Shown: one piece after another, positions 24,901-33,120 of the stretch
How positions within the stretch are numbered: the first letter of the stretch is position 1
How the letters are laid out: each line of letters begins with the position of its first letter
Assembly (NCBI RefSeq): GCF_012220205.1
Contig: NZ_CP047225.1
Coordinates: forward strand, 930,001 to 994,000
Source of the DNA: Mycoplasmopsis gallinacea
Lineage (GTDB): Bacteria > Bacillota_I > Bacilli_A > Mycoplasmatales > Metamycoplasmataceae
DNA: 64,000 nt
Direction: 5' to 3'
The notes under the pieces: model-generated
What the model saw: the letters and a program-made list of their open reading frames with translations, nothing else
The model's database searches: none
What the model was told of the DNA's origin: nothing
Program-made: the position numbers and the translations under genes

Positions 24901-25809
24901 ATGAAATTAAAATCATTGTTAAAATTAGCACCTATCGTTTTGGGAAGTAGCGCTTTTTCTTTTATTGTTAGTTGTAATAAAAATAATAATGAAAATAACA
25001 AAGAAATATCAAATAAGCTTTATTTAGAATGAGAAAAAGAAAGTGAAAAATCACTTAATTTTAAATTAAGGGAAACAATATGAAGCCATGAAGAAAGAAA
25101 ACTTATAAAAGAGTATTATGTTTATAAAAATAAGTTTACTAAGACTATGTTTGAATTTGTCGATTTAGTTGTAGAAATTGTTAAATTTATTGAAAAATCA
25201 AAAATAAATACTAATATTGATTCTAAAATTAAAAAGTTTTATAACGATTATTTACAAGAAAATATGACTTGAGAGGAAGAAGAATCTTGAAATGTATTAA
25301 AAAATATACTTAATGATTATTCCAATGCAACACAAGAACAGATTAACCAAATGAAACTTGATTATTCACCATACGCTGATGTGTTCCAATTTTCTTATGT
25401 ACATTTCCCTCAAAATATTAAGATTAAGAAATGAAACCTTATCGATTGAATAGGATATGAAGAATTAACGCATATTATTATTGGGCATTTTAAACGTATT
25501 ACTTTATTGTTATTTACTTATAATGAAAATGAAAATAAATTTCTTTTCATTAATAAAGATGCTGAAAAACTATTTAAACAAAGATTAATTGATTTGTCTA
25601 ACGACTTTTATTTATGTTTTGAAAAAATAAGTGAAATTCACAATACTGTTCATAATTACTTCCTTAGAAATAAAAGCGAATCATTTGATGACGACAAAAT
25701 AGGTGGTCGTGGTTATATCGATTTTAAAGGAAAAATGGAATCAAATATTCGTATTTTTAGAATGTTAGTTAATGAATTTGTTTTAAATGAGTCATTTTAT
25801 ACAAATTAA
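24901..25809 (+). CDS. Variable surface lipoprotein, paralog 3 (302 aa)
   Basis: ATG 24901 follows AAAAGGAGAAAGAAAA. The signal MKLKSLLKLAPIVLGSS ends in FIVSC (Cys25), the predicted lipidation site. In the mature region SPYADVFQFSYVHFP matches the family motif of the proteins at 18283 and 31507, and ERKLIKEYYVYKNKF matches their N-terminal helix. I checked the frame codon by codon; only TGA Trp codons interrupt it. Unlike loci 1 and 2 there is no second small lipoprotein gene behind it. Surface-exposed, function unknown. Confidence 0.85.
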
Positions 25810-25917
25810 TGAGAATTTTTAAATTTTAATTCTTGTTAAACCTTTGATACTTTATAGCATAAAGCTTTAAAGTAGGTTAATTGCATATACATTGATTCAG
25901 AACTTGGTTGTAGGTTG

Positions 25918-26252
25918 TATTGCAATGCGGGCGGGTTCAAAAACAAAAGAAAAAATGTATGGATAAATGCTACGCTTTTTTCTGTATTTTTGTTTCCTTT
26001 GTTTTTGCATTTTTTATAAAGGAACAAATAGTTAATGGAAAAGAAATTTATTTTAAAAACAATGGTAAAGCAGTGTTTATTCAAGAGATATTTTACTTCT
26101 ATTAAAAATTAAAGATTTTTTAAAAGGCATAATTCACAAATAAATGAAAAAGAACAAATAAAAGAGAAAAATGCAACAAAAACACCATTCCCTTTTGCGT
26201 TGGGAGCGGCGTTTTTGTTGTTATGGGACTTACACCGAAGCCACAAATACAA
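25918..26252. repeat. Intergenic two-hairpin repeat, copy 1
   Basis: Roughly 330 bp of diverged but clearly alignable sequence shared with 28342-28663 (common stretches such as GCGAGTTCAAAAAC-like, AAAGCAGTGTT, ATTCAAGAGATATT and ACACCATTCC). No reading frame is conserved between copies. It lies behind the membrane-protein gene at 26299, and the 489-bp gap from 25810 holds nothing else that I can support. Confidence 0.7.
26174..26220 (-). terminator. Terminator hairpin inside repeat copy 1
   Basis: CAACAAAAACACCATTCCC pairs with GGGAGCGGCGTTTTTGTTG at 16 of 19 positions. It lies about 80 nt past the stop at 26299 of the minus-strand membrane gene. Confidence 0.6.
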
Positions 26253-26298
26253 GAGTTACAAAATTTTTAATCTATATTTGTGTTTCATTATTAAGTTA

Positions 26299-26838
26299 TT
26301 ATTTTGCTAAAGATAAAGATTTTTTATATAAAAATAAATTGAAAACTAATGGTGCTAAGGTGGATAAAATTAAAATAGATTCAAAAAATATAACACCGTC
26401 AAGTCCAGCGAATGGTCAATTGTCTGTTAAATAATTACCAACAGTGTGGAAAATTAAATAACCTATAAATAAAGAAATTCATATAAAAATCATAGCTATA
26501 TTTGTTTTTTTGTAAAGTTTGAAATCAGCAATATTTTCGTCTTTTACTTTTAACAAGAAAATACCAAACGTAAAAAGATATAACAATTTAGTTTTTCAAG
26601 AACCAAAAGAACTTATTAATGGTATTTTAGCAATAATTAATGTTAAAACGGCAAAAACATAAAAACAAAATGTAAGCGTAATTAAAAATGTAAATCATCC
26701 TTCATGGGTCTCATTTATTTTTATTCCGTAAATCATATATATTAAAAAACCCACTGTTAATAAAAGAAAAATTATTGATTGTAAGGCACAAAAATGAATA
26801 ACTAATCTTTTATTGGTATTTTGCTTTAAATTGATCAT
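26299..26838 (-). CDS. Multi-pass membrane protein, 179 aa, partner of cysteine peptidase
   Basis: ATG 26838 has GAGGTAA eight nt upstream; TAA at 26299. Four to five hydrophobic segments are visible (SIIFLLLTVGFLIYMIYGI, FTFLITLTFCFYVFAVLTL, IAMIFIWISLFIGYLIF, VIFFESILILSTLAPLVF). The three Trp codons are TGA. The start lies 29 nt inside the end of the cysteine peptidase gene, so the two are co-expressed and probably act together, perhaps as membrane anchor, transporter or regulator of the secreted enzyme. No family recognised. Confidence 0.78.
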
Positions 26839-28138
26839 AAGAAATTACCTCGTTTTTGAAATTAAAAGCTTTTCTTGTTTCTTTTTTGAATTGATCTTTA
26901 ACTTTAAATGAGTATCAATATGATGGACTTATTCATCCTCAAACGTCAGATTTATTTATAATTCTTTCTGAGTTTCTGCCATTAGGTCAACCATAGTGAG
27001 TTAAATATTTTCTTGTTTTAGAATTTCAACCATATATAACAACGTTATGACCTTGTAGTTTGAATATATTAGCAAAAGAAATCATAACTGGCACTTTTTT
27101 CTCAATTAAATAATCTTCAGGGTGAGATGAATGAATTAGCGTTGCTGATCAATCAGAACGAACTTTGCTTGCAAAATTTTTACCATTTTGATTTAAAAAT
27201 TTAATTAAAGCATCATTTAAAGTTTTAGCAGTCTTTACGTCTGCAGATTTTCCAGATAATTCATATAAACGATAGGCAACAGAAGATGTTGGATTTGAAT
27301 AAAGATAATTTTTGTGAATAGGGCTTCCATATCAAAAATTATTACTGTTGTTTATAGGTGTTGTGTAGTATGAATCTCATTCAGAATCTGTAAAGAATCC
27401 AGAGCTACAAAATAGTTCTTGATATTCTATCATCATAGCTAGAGCGATATATTCACATAAACCGATTCTACCGTCAGTAACATAACCAATTTGGTAATCT
27501 GTTGTTTTGTGTCTAAATCACTCATATTGTTCAACAATGTGATCAAAGTAAGAGTTTAAATCACCATCAAAATGTTCACCTATAGAAGAAGGGTCAGCAC
27601 TTTTTCTTACTCTTATTTTTTGATCTAATAATTTTTTTAATTCTTTTTTGTTTTCATCAATGTTTATTTTGTTTTTGTTTTGTTTATAAGTTTCTTTCAA
27701 TTTTTGAATATCTGTATCAAAAATTTCTTCTTTTGTATTAATTTGATATTTTTTATAACCATTTTTTTCTATAATACCAATAATTGGTAACCAACTAAAG
27801 TTATCATTTTTATCTATTCTATCTAAAATAGTTTCAGAAATAGTAAAAGTAGATAAATTAAGAACTACAGTAGCTTTTTCAAAGAACAAAATTTTAATAT
27901 GATCATCTAATTCATTGTAAAAATCTATTGATTCAATAAAGTTCATAGTTTTTTTGGTTATATTAAAAATTTCTGTTTTAGCAATTTTTATTTGATTTTC
28001 TTCTTTGAAAAGAAAATCTTCTTGTTTTTCTTCGTTAATAAAATTAGACTGTGCACTTATATTGAAACTATTTAAAGCAACAACGGAAGCTATTAAAGGA
28101 ATTGCAACAAGTTTTTTAAAAGCAATTTTGTTTTTCAT
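26810..28138 (-). CDS. Secreted putative cysteine peptidase (442 aa)
   Basis: ATG 28138 follows a strong GGAGAAAAC site. Residues 1-30 form an N-terminal signal (MKNKIAFKKLVAIPLIASVV then ALNSFNISAQ) without a lipobox. After a helical pro-region of about 170 residues comes RIGLCEYIALAMMIEYQELF, with a Cys in the position of a papain-like nucleophile, then QGHNVVIYGW with the candidate His and HYGWPNGRN with a candidate Asn. This resembles the mycoplasma 'putative cysteine peptidase' family, whose members are thought to act on host proteins. Catalytic residues are assigned by pattern only. TGA at 27518 is Trp. The 3' end overlaps the membrane gene by 29 nt. Confidence 0.75.
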
Positions 28139-28153
28139 GTTTTCTCCTAAGTT

Positions 28154-28184
28154 GGTAATTTTTCCATTACCTATAATAATTATA
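28154..28184 (-). promoter_or_regulatory. -10 box and GGTAAT palindrome in the cysteine peptidase leader
   Basis: TATAAT at 28179-28184 on the minus strand is followed by GGTAAT-6 nt-ATTACC (28154-28171), which would overlap the transcription start. An operator or a short leader hairpin is plausible. Confidence 0.45.
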
Positions 28185-28341
28185 TTGTTTTATATTGGTC
28201 AATTGTTTTTATCGAGATAAAACTAGTATTTTTTAATCAAAAAATAATATTTTTTGTATAAACATTTAATTAAGCTTTGAAAAATATTAGAAAACTTTAT
28301 AAGACAATGACAATAATTGTAATTAAAACGCGATTTTCAGT

Positions 28342-28663
28342 TGCGTTGCAACGCGTGCGAGTTCAAAAACACAAAAAAAGCATGATACACCCTAAGCTTT
28401 TTTGTGTTTTTATTTACTTGGTTTTTGCGTTTTTTTATAAAAGAACAAATAATTAATGGAAAAAACAATTTATTTTACAAACAATTGGAAAGCAGTGTTC
28501 ATTCAAGAGATATTATTCTTTTATTAAAATTTTTTTAAAAGGCAGAATTCACAAATAAATTAAAAAGAAGAAATAAAGAGAAAAAACGCAATAAAAACAC
28601 CATTCCTTGTTGGGTTGGGAACGGTATTTTTGTTGCGCTTGAGATTATTACATTGAAGCAACA
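28342..28663. repeat. Intergenic two-hairpin repeat, copy 2
   Basis: Diverged copy of 25918-26252. It contains a second hairpin at 28359-28399 (AAAACACAAAAAAAGC with near-complement). It lies behind the Schlafen-like gene at 28714 on the minus strand. The surrounding 28139-28713 gap has no gene that I can support. Confidence 0.7.
28588..28636 (-). terminator. Terminator hairpin inside repeat copy 2
   Basis: GCAATAAAAACACCATTCC pairs with GGAACGGTATTTTTGTTGC, with a few wobble pairs. It lies about 80 nt beyond the stop at 28714, matching the position of the hairpin in copy 1. Confidence 0.6.
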
Positions 28664-28713
28664 AGACGGAAATATGATTATAAGCATATTTTTCATCCTA
28701 CTTTATATTGCTT

Positions 28714-30271
28714 TTATTGCTTTTTAAAATCGAATCTGATTATTCATTTTCTTAATTTTTTAGGCCCTTCGTAAGTTAAAATATTTTTATTTTTCAATTT
28801 TTTAAAATTAAAATAAACACTATCTGTAGTAATAGATAATTTTTCAGAAATCTCTTTAGCTGTTACATAAGAATTATCTATTATAATTTTGATGATATCT
28901 TTTTCATTGTCAGTTAGTGATTTAAAAAGTCCATTATTATCAGAAAATAATCTTTCAAATTCTTTTTCTTTACTATCTTTTAAAAATTCTGGATGTATTT
29001 TTATAATAACCTGTGTATAGTCATCATTTTCGTTTTGTGGATAAAATTCTAATTCAGGTGATCCATTTTTTTCTAAAGATTCTTTTGCACGTTTTATTCC
29101 AGAGCCATAAGATTCTATCAACTTAAGTGCGAAAAACATATCTTTTATTTCTGTGTTAAGATATTTTCTTGTATCAAAACTCTTTTTTGTCTTTAGATCA
29201 TCAATTGTAACTGGTGGAAGCGGTCTATTGTGATTTACGAAAGAGATTTCATCTTTACGAACATAAACACCAACATACTCTCTTTTGTCGTAATCTTTGT
29301 GTAAAACGGCATTAGTTATAATTTCTTCAAAAGCAGGTAATGGGAAGTTATAAATAATTTCATGTTCAATTTTATTATCTTTCCTTATAGTATAAGACTC
29401 TAAAATATTAGATTTGAAATATTCAATAGCTTGTTGAACTTGTATCCAAATAGGTCCGTCAAATTCTTTGGATGTCATTTTATCAGTACCTTCAACTTCT
29501 CTTATTATATTGACAGATGCACCATCAATAAATTCTTTTGGTTTATTCGCAAACATTAAAACGGCAAAATTTTTAGCCCTATATCCACCATAATCACTAT
29601 TACTTACTAATCCTAAACAATTAGCCATTTCCAACTTAGATAAATTAATAACGTCTTCTTTTGCACGTGTTTGAACTAGATATTCTTTCATATATTCATA
29701 ATTTAAATCATTTATCGTAGCTGTCGAATTTAAGCTAGAACTAAAATGATAATTTGAAAATTTTCTATTTAACTCATTTTCTTCTAATGGTGTTGCTAAT
29801 TTTGTATCTCTTTCTTTTCTTACGTATTTACCAGCTTTGAGTTTTATTCCTTTTTTCTTTTCAGCAACATCAGTTGTGCGGTAAGACCCAGAAGAATTAC
29901 CCTCTATAGCAACAATGAGATAGGGCTTATCGTCAATTTTGTCGCTAATAATTTCATAATTTATTGTAGGGCGAATATTCGAAAGAATCTTTTTTAATTC
30001 ATTTTCAGTTGATTCTATTTGACTTTCATCTATTCCAGTGATAGGTCTTTTTGGAATTGCTTTTTCACCTGTGTTTTCATCATCAACCTCTTCTATTCCA
30101 ATAAACAATAAGTTGATTTCATTGTTCATTAAATTATTAGCAAAAGCACAAGCTGTTTTAAGAATTTTGTCTTTAAAATTTATAGTTTTTTTTATATTCT
30201 ATAAAACTATTTTCTATAGATCTATTATCAAGAATATTTCGTGCTATTTTTTTAATGTCCGAATGATTCAT
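28714..30271 (-). pseudogene. Schlafen/AlbA-2 ATP-binding regulator, frameshifted in an A8 tract (phase-OFF or decayed)
   Basis: ATG 30271 has an excellent AAAGGAGAAG site and begins MNHSDIKKIARNILDNRS then IENSFIEYKK, the usual start of the AlbA_2 (Schlafen-type) domain. At an A8 run (plus 30186-30193) the frame breaks and stops at TAA 30173. With seven As it continues as EYKKTINFKDKILKTACAFA and then runs to TAA at 28714, giving 518 aa. The remainder has the AlbA_2 core (LLFIGIEEVDDENTG), a GHKL-like HATPase_c_4 region (EEIITNAVLHKDYDKREYVG, ESYGSGIKRAKESL) and a C-terminal winged helix (VTAKEISEKLSITTDSVYFN). Such proteins are usually ATP-binding transcription regulators or defence-associated. 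It uses TGG in GPIWIQV. Translation could still begin at ATG 30129 and give a domain-truncated product. Confidence 0.75.
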
Positions 30272-30610
30272 AACTTCTCCTTTTATGTCTCTGTATTTTT
30301 ATATAAACAATTATTTAAATTTTAATTTATTTAAACAATGATTGAAGAATTATGTATTGGGATTGAAATTATTTTCAAAAATATTAATATTTTTGAAAAA
30401 TATTACATATGTATAGTTGTAAATTTATAAATAATACTTTTTTACATATGAAATGTATTAAAACTATTATTGCTTAGTTTAATAAATTTTATAAATCATT
30501 AAAACTATAAAATAAATATTTATTCAAATATTTTAAATTTAATTATAAAAGTAGAAATATAACAATATTAATATTGTTTGTTTATTATCTTTATTTATAT
30601 TTGATATTTG

Positions 30611-30983
30611 TTTCATTCGTGTTTCATTCGTGTTTCATTCGTGTTTCATTCGTGTTTCATTCGTGTTTCATTCGTGTTTCATTCGTGTTTCATTCGTGTT
30701 TCATTCGTGTTTCATTCGTGTTTCATTCGTGTTTCATTCGTGTTTCATTCGTGTTTCATTCGTGTTTCATTCGTGTTTCATTCGTGTTTCATTCGTGTTT
30801 CATTCGTGTTTCATTCGTGTTTCATTCGTGTTTCATTCGTGTTTCATTCGTGTTTCATTCGTGTTTCATTCGTGTTTCATTCGTGTTTCATTCGTGTTTC
30901 ATTCGTGTTTCATTCGTGTTTCATTCGTGTTTCATTCGTGTTTCATTCGTGTTTCATTCGTGTTTCATTCGTGTTTCATTCGT
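30611..30983. repeat. Perfect 11-bp tandem repeat, 33 full copies plus a partial
   Basis: TTTCATTCGTG is repeated without a single mismatch from 30611 to 30973, then a 34th unit lacking its last base ends at 30983. The unit is close to one helical turn, and 11 is not a multiple of three, so slippage changes frame. It sits in the 1235-bp gap (30272-31506) between the divergent Schlafen-like gene and lipoprotein locus 2; apart from this array and the lipoprotein promoter elements, the gap is plain AT-rich DNA. Three overlapping reading frames cross the array but carry only its translation and are not genes. Confidence 0.95.
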
Positions 30984-31249
30984 TATAATTTCCCATTTGC
31001 TAGTATGAAGTTTTAAAGTATATTAATTTGCTATATATATATACATTCCACTAGAAAAATTATGAATATCTCTGCGTTTTAGGTTTATTTGCTTCGTCAG
31101 ATTTCCAAACTATAAAAAATATTGACTAATTGTGTTTACAACTTAAAATCTTGAGAAACTAAGCTAGAAAAAAATTTTCAGCTTTATTTTTATATTTATA
31201 AATTCTCAAAATCATAAAATATAAATATTTATGAAGATTAAAAAAATTC

Positions 31250-31277
31250 GGGCTCGCTTTTAAACAAAAGCTCGCCC
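31250..31277 (+). promoter_or_regulatory. Conserved GGGCTCG hairpin upstream of lipoprotein locus 2
   Basis: GGGCTCGCTTTT-AAAC-AAAAGCTCGCCC followed by six Ts. Sister of the element at 18095-18127 and part of the same duplicated upstream block (compare 18090-18190 with 31245-31345). Confidence 0.5.
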
Positions 31278-31380
31278 TTTTTTATCTTTTTGAAAAAATA
31301 GATATTTTTATTAAAAATATTTTTTTAATTTGGATAAAAACCACTTGTTTATTGTTGTTTTAGTCTTTTTTGTACACTTG

Positions 31381-31409
31381 TTTTTTTTTTTTTTTTTTTG
31401 TTTTAATAA
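31381..31409 (+). promoter_or_regulatory. Poly-T19 promoter tract of lipoprotein locus 2
   Basis: Nineteen Ts (31381-31399) then GTTTTAATAAAAATG, identical to the motif after T15 at 18226. The longest of the lipoprotein tracts. The ATG at 31507 is 107 nt downstream. Confidence 0.6.
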
Positions 31410-31451
31410 AAATGAAAATATTGATTTAAAGAAGAGAAGTGATAAAGTCAC

Positions 31452-31485
31452 CCGAGAAATACAGATACTTTTAAAGATTTCTCGG
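31452..31485 (+). promoter_or_regulatory. Leader hairpin of lipoprotein locus 2
   Basis: CCGAGAAAT (31452-31460) and ATTTCTCGG (31477-31485) are perfect inverted copies, 16 nt apart, in the 5' leader just before the ribosome-binding site at 31494-31500. Locus 1 lacks it. It could be an operator or an RNA stem affecting stability or translation. Confidence 0.45.
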
Positions 31486-31506
31486 CTTAACAAGAAAGGA
31501 AAATCT

Positions 31507-32406
31507 ATGATTAAAAAATTATTAAAACTTTGTCCTATGGTGCTTACAAGTGCTACTTTACCTTTTATGGTAGCATGTAATGATAAAACCATTACCAAAA
31601 ATAATGGAGAAAATAATAATAGTGATAATGATGCTAGTGCAGAGACACAAAGCTTGACTTTAACAACTGCTACTATTTTTAAAGAATTTAGAACTCAAAA
31701 TAGAATTACACTTGAAAATAAATTAGCAGAAAAAGAGTGAAACCTTGAACAGCAATGAAAATTAAGAGAGTATTCACATCAAAAAGGAATTTATGTACAA
31801 AGCACATTAGAATTTTTTGATTTAGTTAAAATTGTATGAAAAAATGTCTTAAAAATGTATAACAATAATGAATTTAACCAAGAAACCAAAAAACAACTTT
31901 TTGATTTATTTTTTAATAACCAAGGAGAAGAAGAATTAGTCCAAGAAAGACAAGAGCGTTTAGATAATGTTAATTTATTATTAAATGATAAGGTATTAGA
32001 AAAAATAAAACTTGCAACAATTCCTTATGCAGATGTATTTGAATTTACATACTTTCAATTTAGAAGCTTGCCTGAAACAAAAGGTTTAACAATTAATAAT
32101 TTAAACGAAAGAGAGTGAGATTTACCAGTAATTAACAAAAAATTTGAAGATTATGTAGGAATTTTTAGTATTTTTACATTTATAATACACGAAAGCTGAT
32201 TTGAAAAAATAAAACCTGTTATTATTGAAAAAATTACTCAAATAACAAAAGCTTATGATACTATTATAGAAATAGAGTTAGAAAAACTTGTTAAAAATAA
32301 TACAAGTGAAACGTTCATTACTAATGATTTTGGTGTAAAATTTACACAAGATTTTTGAAGAAAGTTTTATGAAATACATAAACTTATAAAAAGAATTTTT
32401 GAATAA
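31507..32406 (+). CDS. Variable surface lipoprotein, paralog 2 (299 aa)
   Basis: ATG 31507 follows AACAAGAAAGGAAAATCT. The frame is open upstream through the poly-T tract, but that extension would be Phe-rich and lacks a ribosome-binding site, so this start is preferred. Signal MIKKLLKLCPMVLTSATL leads to PFMVAC (Cys24). The body carries IPYADVFEFTYFQFR, the family motif, and aligns with paralog 1 (EFRTQNRITLENKLAEKE against EFQTQNQITLTKKLAEKN). Trp codons are TGA. Predicted outer-face lipoprotein under poly-T promoter control. A second small lipoprotein start follows 37 nt after its stop. Confidence 0.87.
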
Positions 32407-32443
32407 AAAATTACTTAAAAAAATAACAAAGGAAATAAAAATT

Positions 32444-32760
32444 ATGAAACTTAAAAACTTATGAAAACCACTTATCTTTTTACTTACCCTTTTCGGGGGG
32501 TAATTAGCAGCTGTTCTAAATTAAATAACAATTCACGACATGGTAATGAAAAAGTTTATTTATACTTTGATAGACATTTTAATAATAAAACTAATGAAGA
32601 AATTAATGAAAATTCTAATAATACTGAAGGGCAACCTAAAACAAAAAGTCACGCCGTTATAGCGTGACTTTTTGGTTTCAAATTATTATTTATGATACTT
32701 AATGTTATTTACAATTGAAAAACCACGGTAAATTTGCTCAATAAGCATTACCCTAAATAA
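32444..32760 (+). pseudogene. Small lipoprotein, out of frame at a poly-G6 tract inside the signal peptide
   Basis: ATG 32444 begins MKLKNLWKPLIFLLTLFGG and hits TAA at 32501 after six Gs (32495-32500). One more G gives FGGVISSCSKLNNNSRHG, with a proper lipobox (ISSC), continuing in frame. In code 4 that frame reads TGA at 32665 as Trp and only stops at 32760, after passing the terminator at 32643-32673, so the 3' end looks truncated. The sister copy at 19239 carries eight Gs; seven would restore the lipobox in both. Slippage-controlled expression, now OFF, is the simplest reading for the 5' part. Confidence 0.65.
32643..32673. terminator. Bidirectional terminator between the small lipoprotein and rlmH
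   Basis: 12-bp perfect stem AAAAAGTCACGC / GCGTGACTTTTT with a 7-nt loop between two convergent transcription units. Confidence 0.8.
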
Positions 32761-33120
32761 TTGGTGTGGAAAAGTCATTTTTGAAAAATTCACTTTTTTT
32801 TCAAAACAAGATTCATCTACTCCATTTGATCCACCGATAACAAAAGTTGTATTATCAACATTAGTAAAAAGTGAAGCAAATTCGACTGAATCATATTGTT
32901 TGGCTTTGGTTGATAAATAAATGACATTAGAATTTTTTGGTATCTTACTTAAAATCATTTCAGTTTCTTTTTTGATTTTTAATTCAATATTATCGATTTT
33001 TTGTTCCTTTATTTCAATAACGTTGACCTTGCAGAAAAACTCAATTTTCTTGACATAATCATTAAAAAGAACTTGGTATTCTTTACTGAGTGAACCAACT
33101 GCAACAATATTAAGCTTCAT
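32686..33120 (-). CDS. rlmH: 23S rRNA (pseudouridine1915-N3)-methyltransferase RlmH (144 aa)
   Basis: SPOUT methyltransferase that methylates pseudouridine 1915 of 23S rRNA on assembled ribosomes, using S-adenosylmethionine. Visible family marks are the N-terminal [11 protein letters not shown] strand, the [11 protein letters not shown] cofactor loop and the C-terminal [20 protein letters not shown] motif followed by YHK. Length is typical of bacterial RlmH. ATG 33120 lies inside the end of mnmG (11-nt overlap), so it is translated from the same message. Confidence 0.93.
   Translation of the reverse strand: MKLNIVAVGSLSKEYQVLFNDYVKKIEFFCKVNVIEIKEQKIDNIELKIKKETEMILSKIPKNSNVIYLSTKAKQYDSVEFASLFTNVDNTTFVIGGSNGVDESCFEKKVNFSKMTFPHQLFRVMLIEQIYRGFSIVNNIKYHK

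Noticed and set aside
25920-26105. 61-codon frame in intergenic repeat copy 1
   Set aside because: The frame is not conserved in repeat copy 2, and there is no convincing ribosome-binding site.
26171-26434. 87-codon plus-strand frame
   Set aside because: It overlaps the terminator hairpin and the antisense of the membrane protein gene, which has a better start and composition.
30611-30983. CRISPR array
   Set aside because: Units are 11 bp and contiguous, with no spacers and no cas genes nearby.
30574-31016. Three overlapping repetitive reading frames of 126-144 codons (FHSCFIRVSFV repeats)
   Set aside because: They are the translation of the 11-bp tandem repeat in each frame; no ribosome-binding site and no non-repeat domain.
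31330-31506. N-terminal extension of lipoprotein paralog 2
   Set aside because: It would translate the poly-T tract as poly-Phe; the signal peptide and ribosome-binding site start at 31507.
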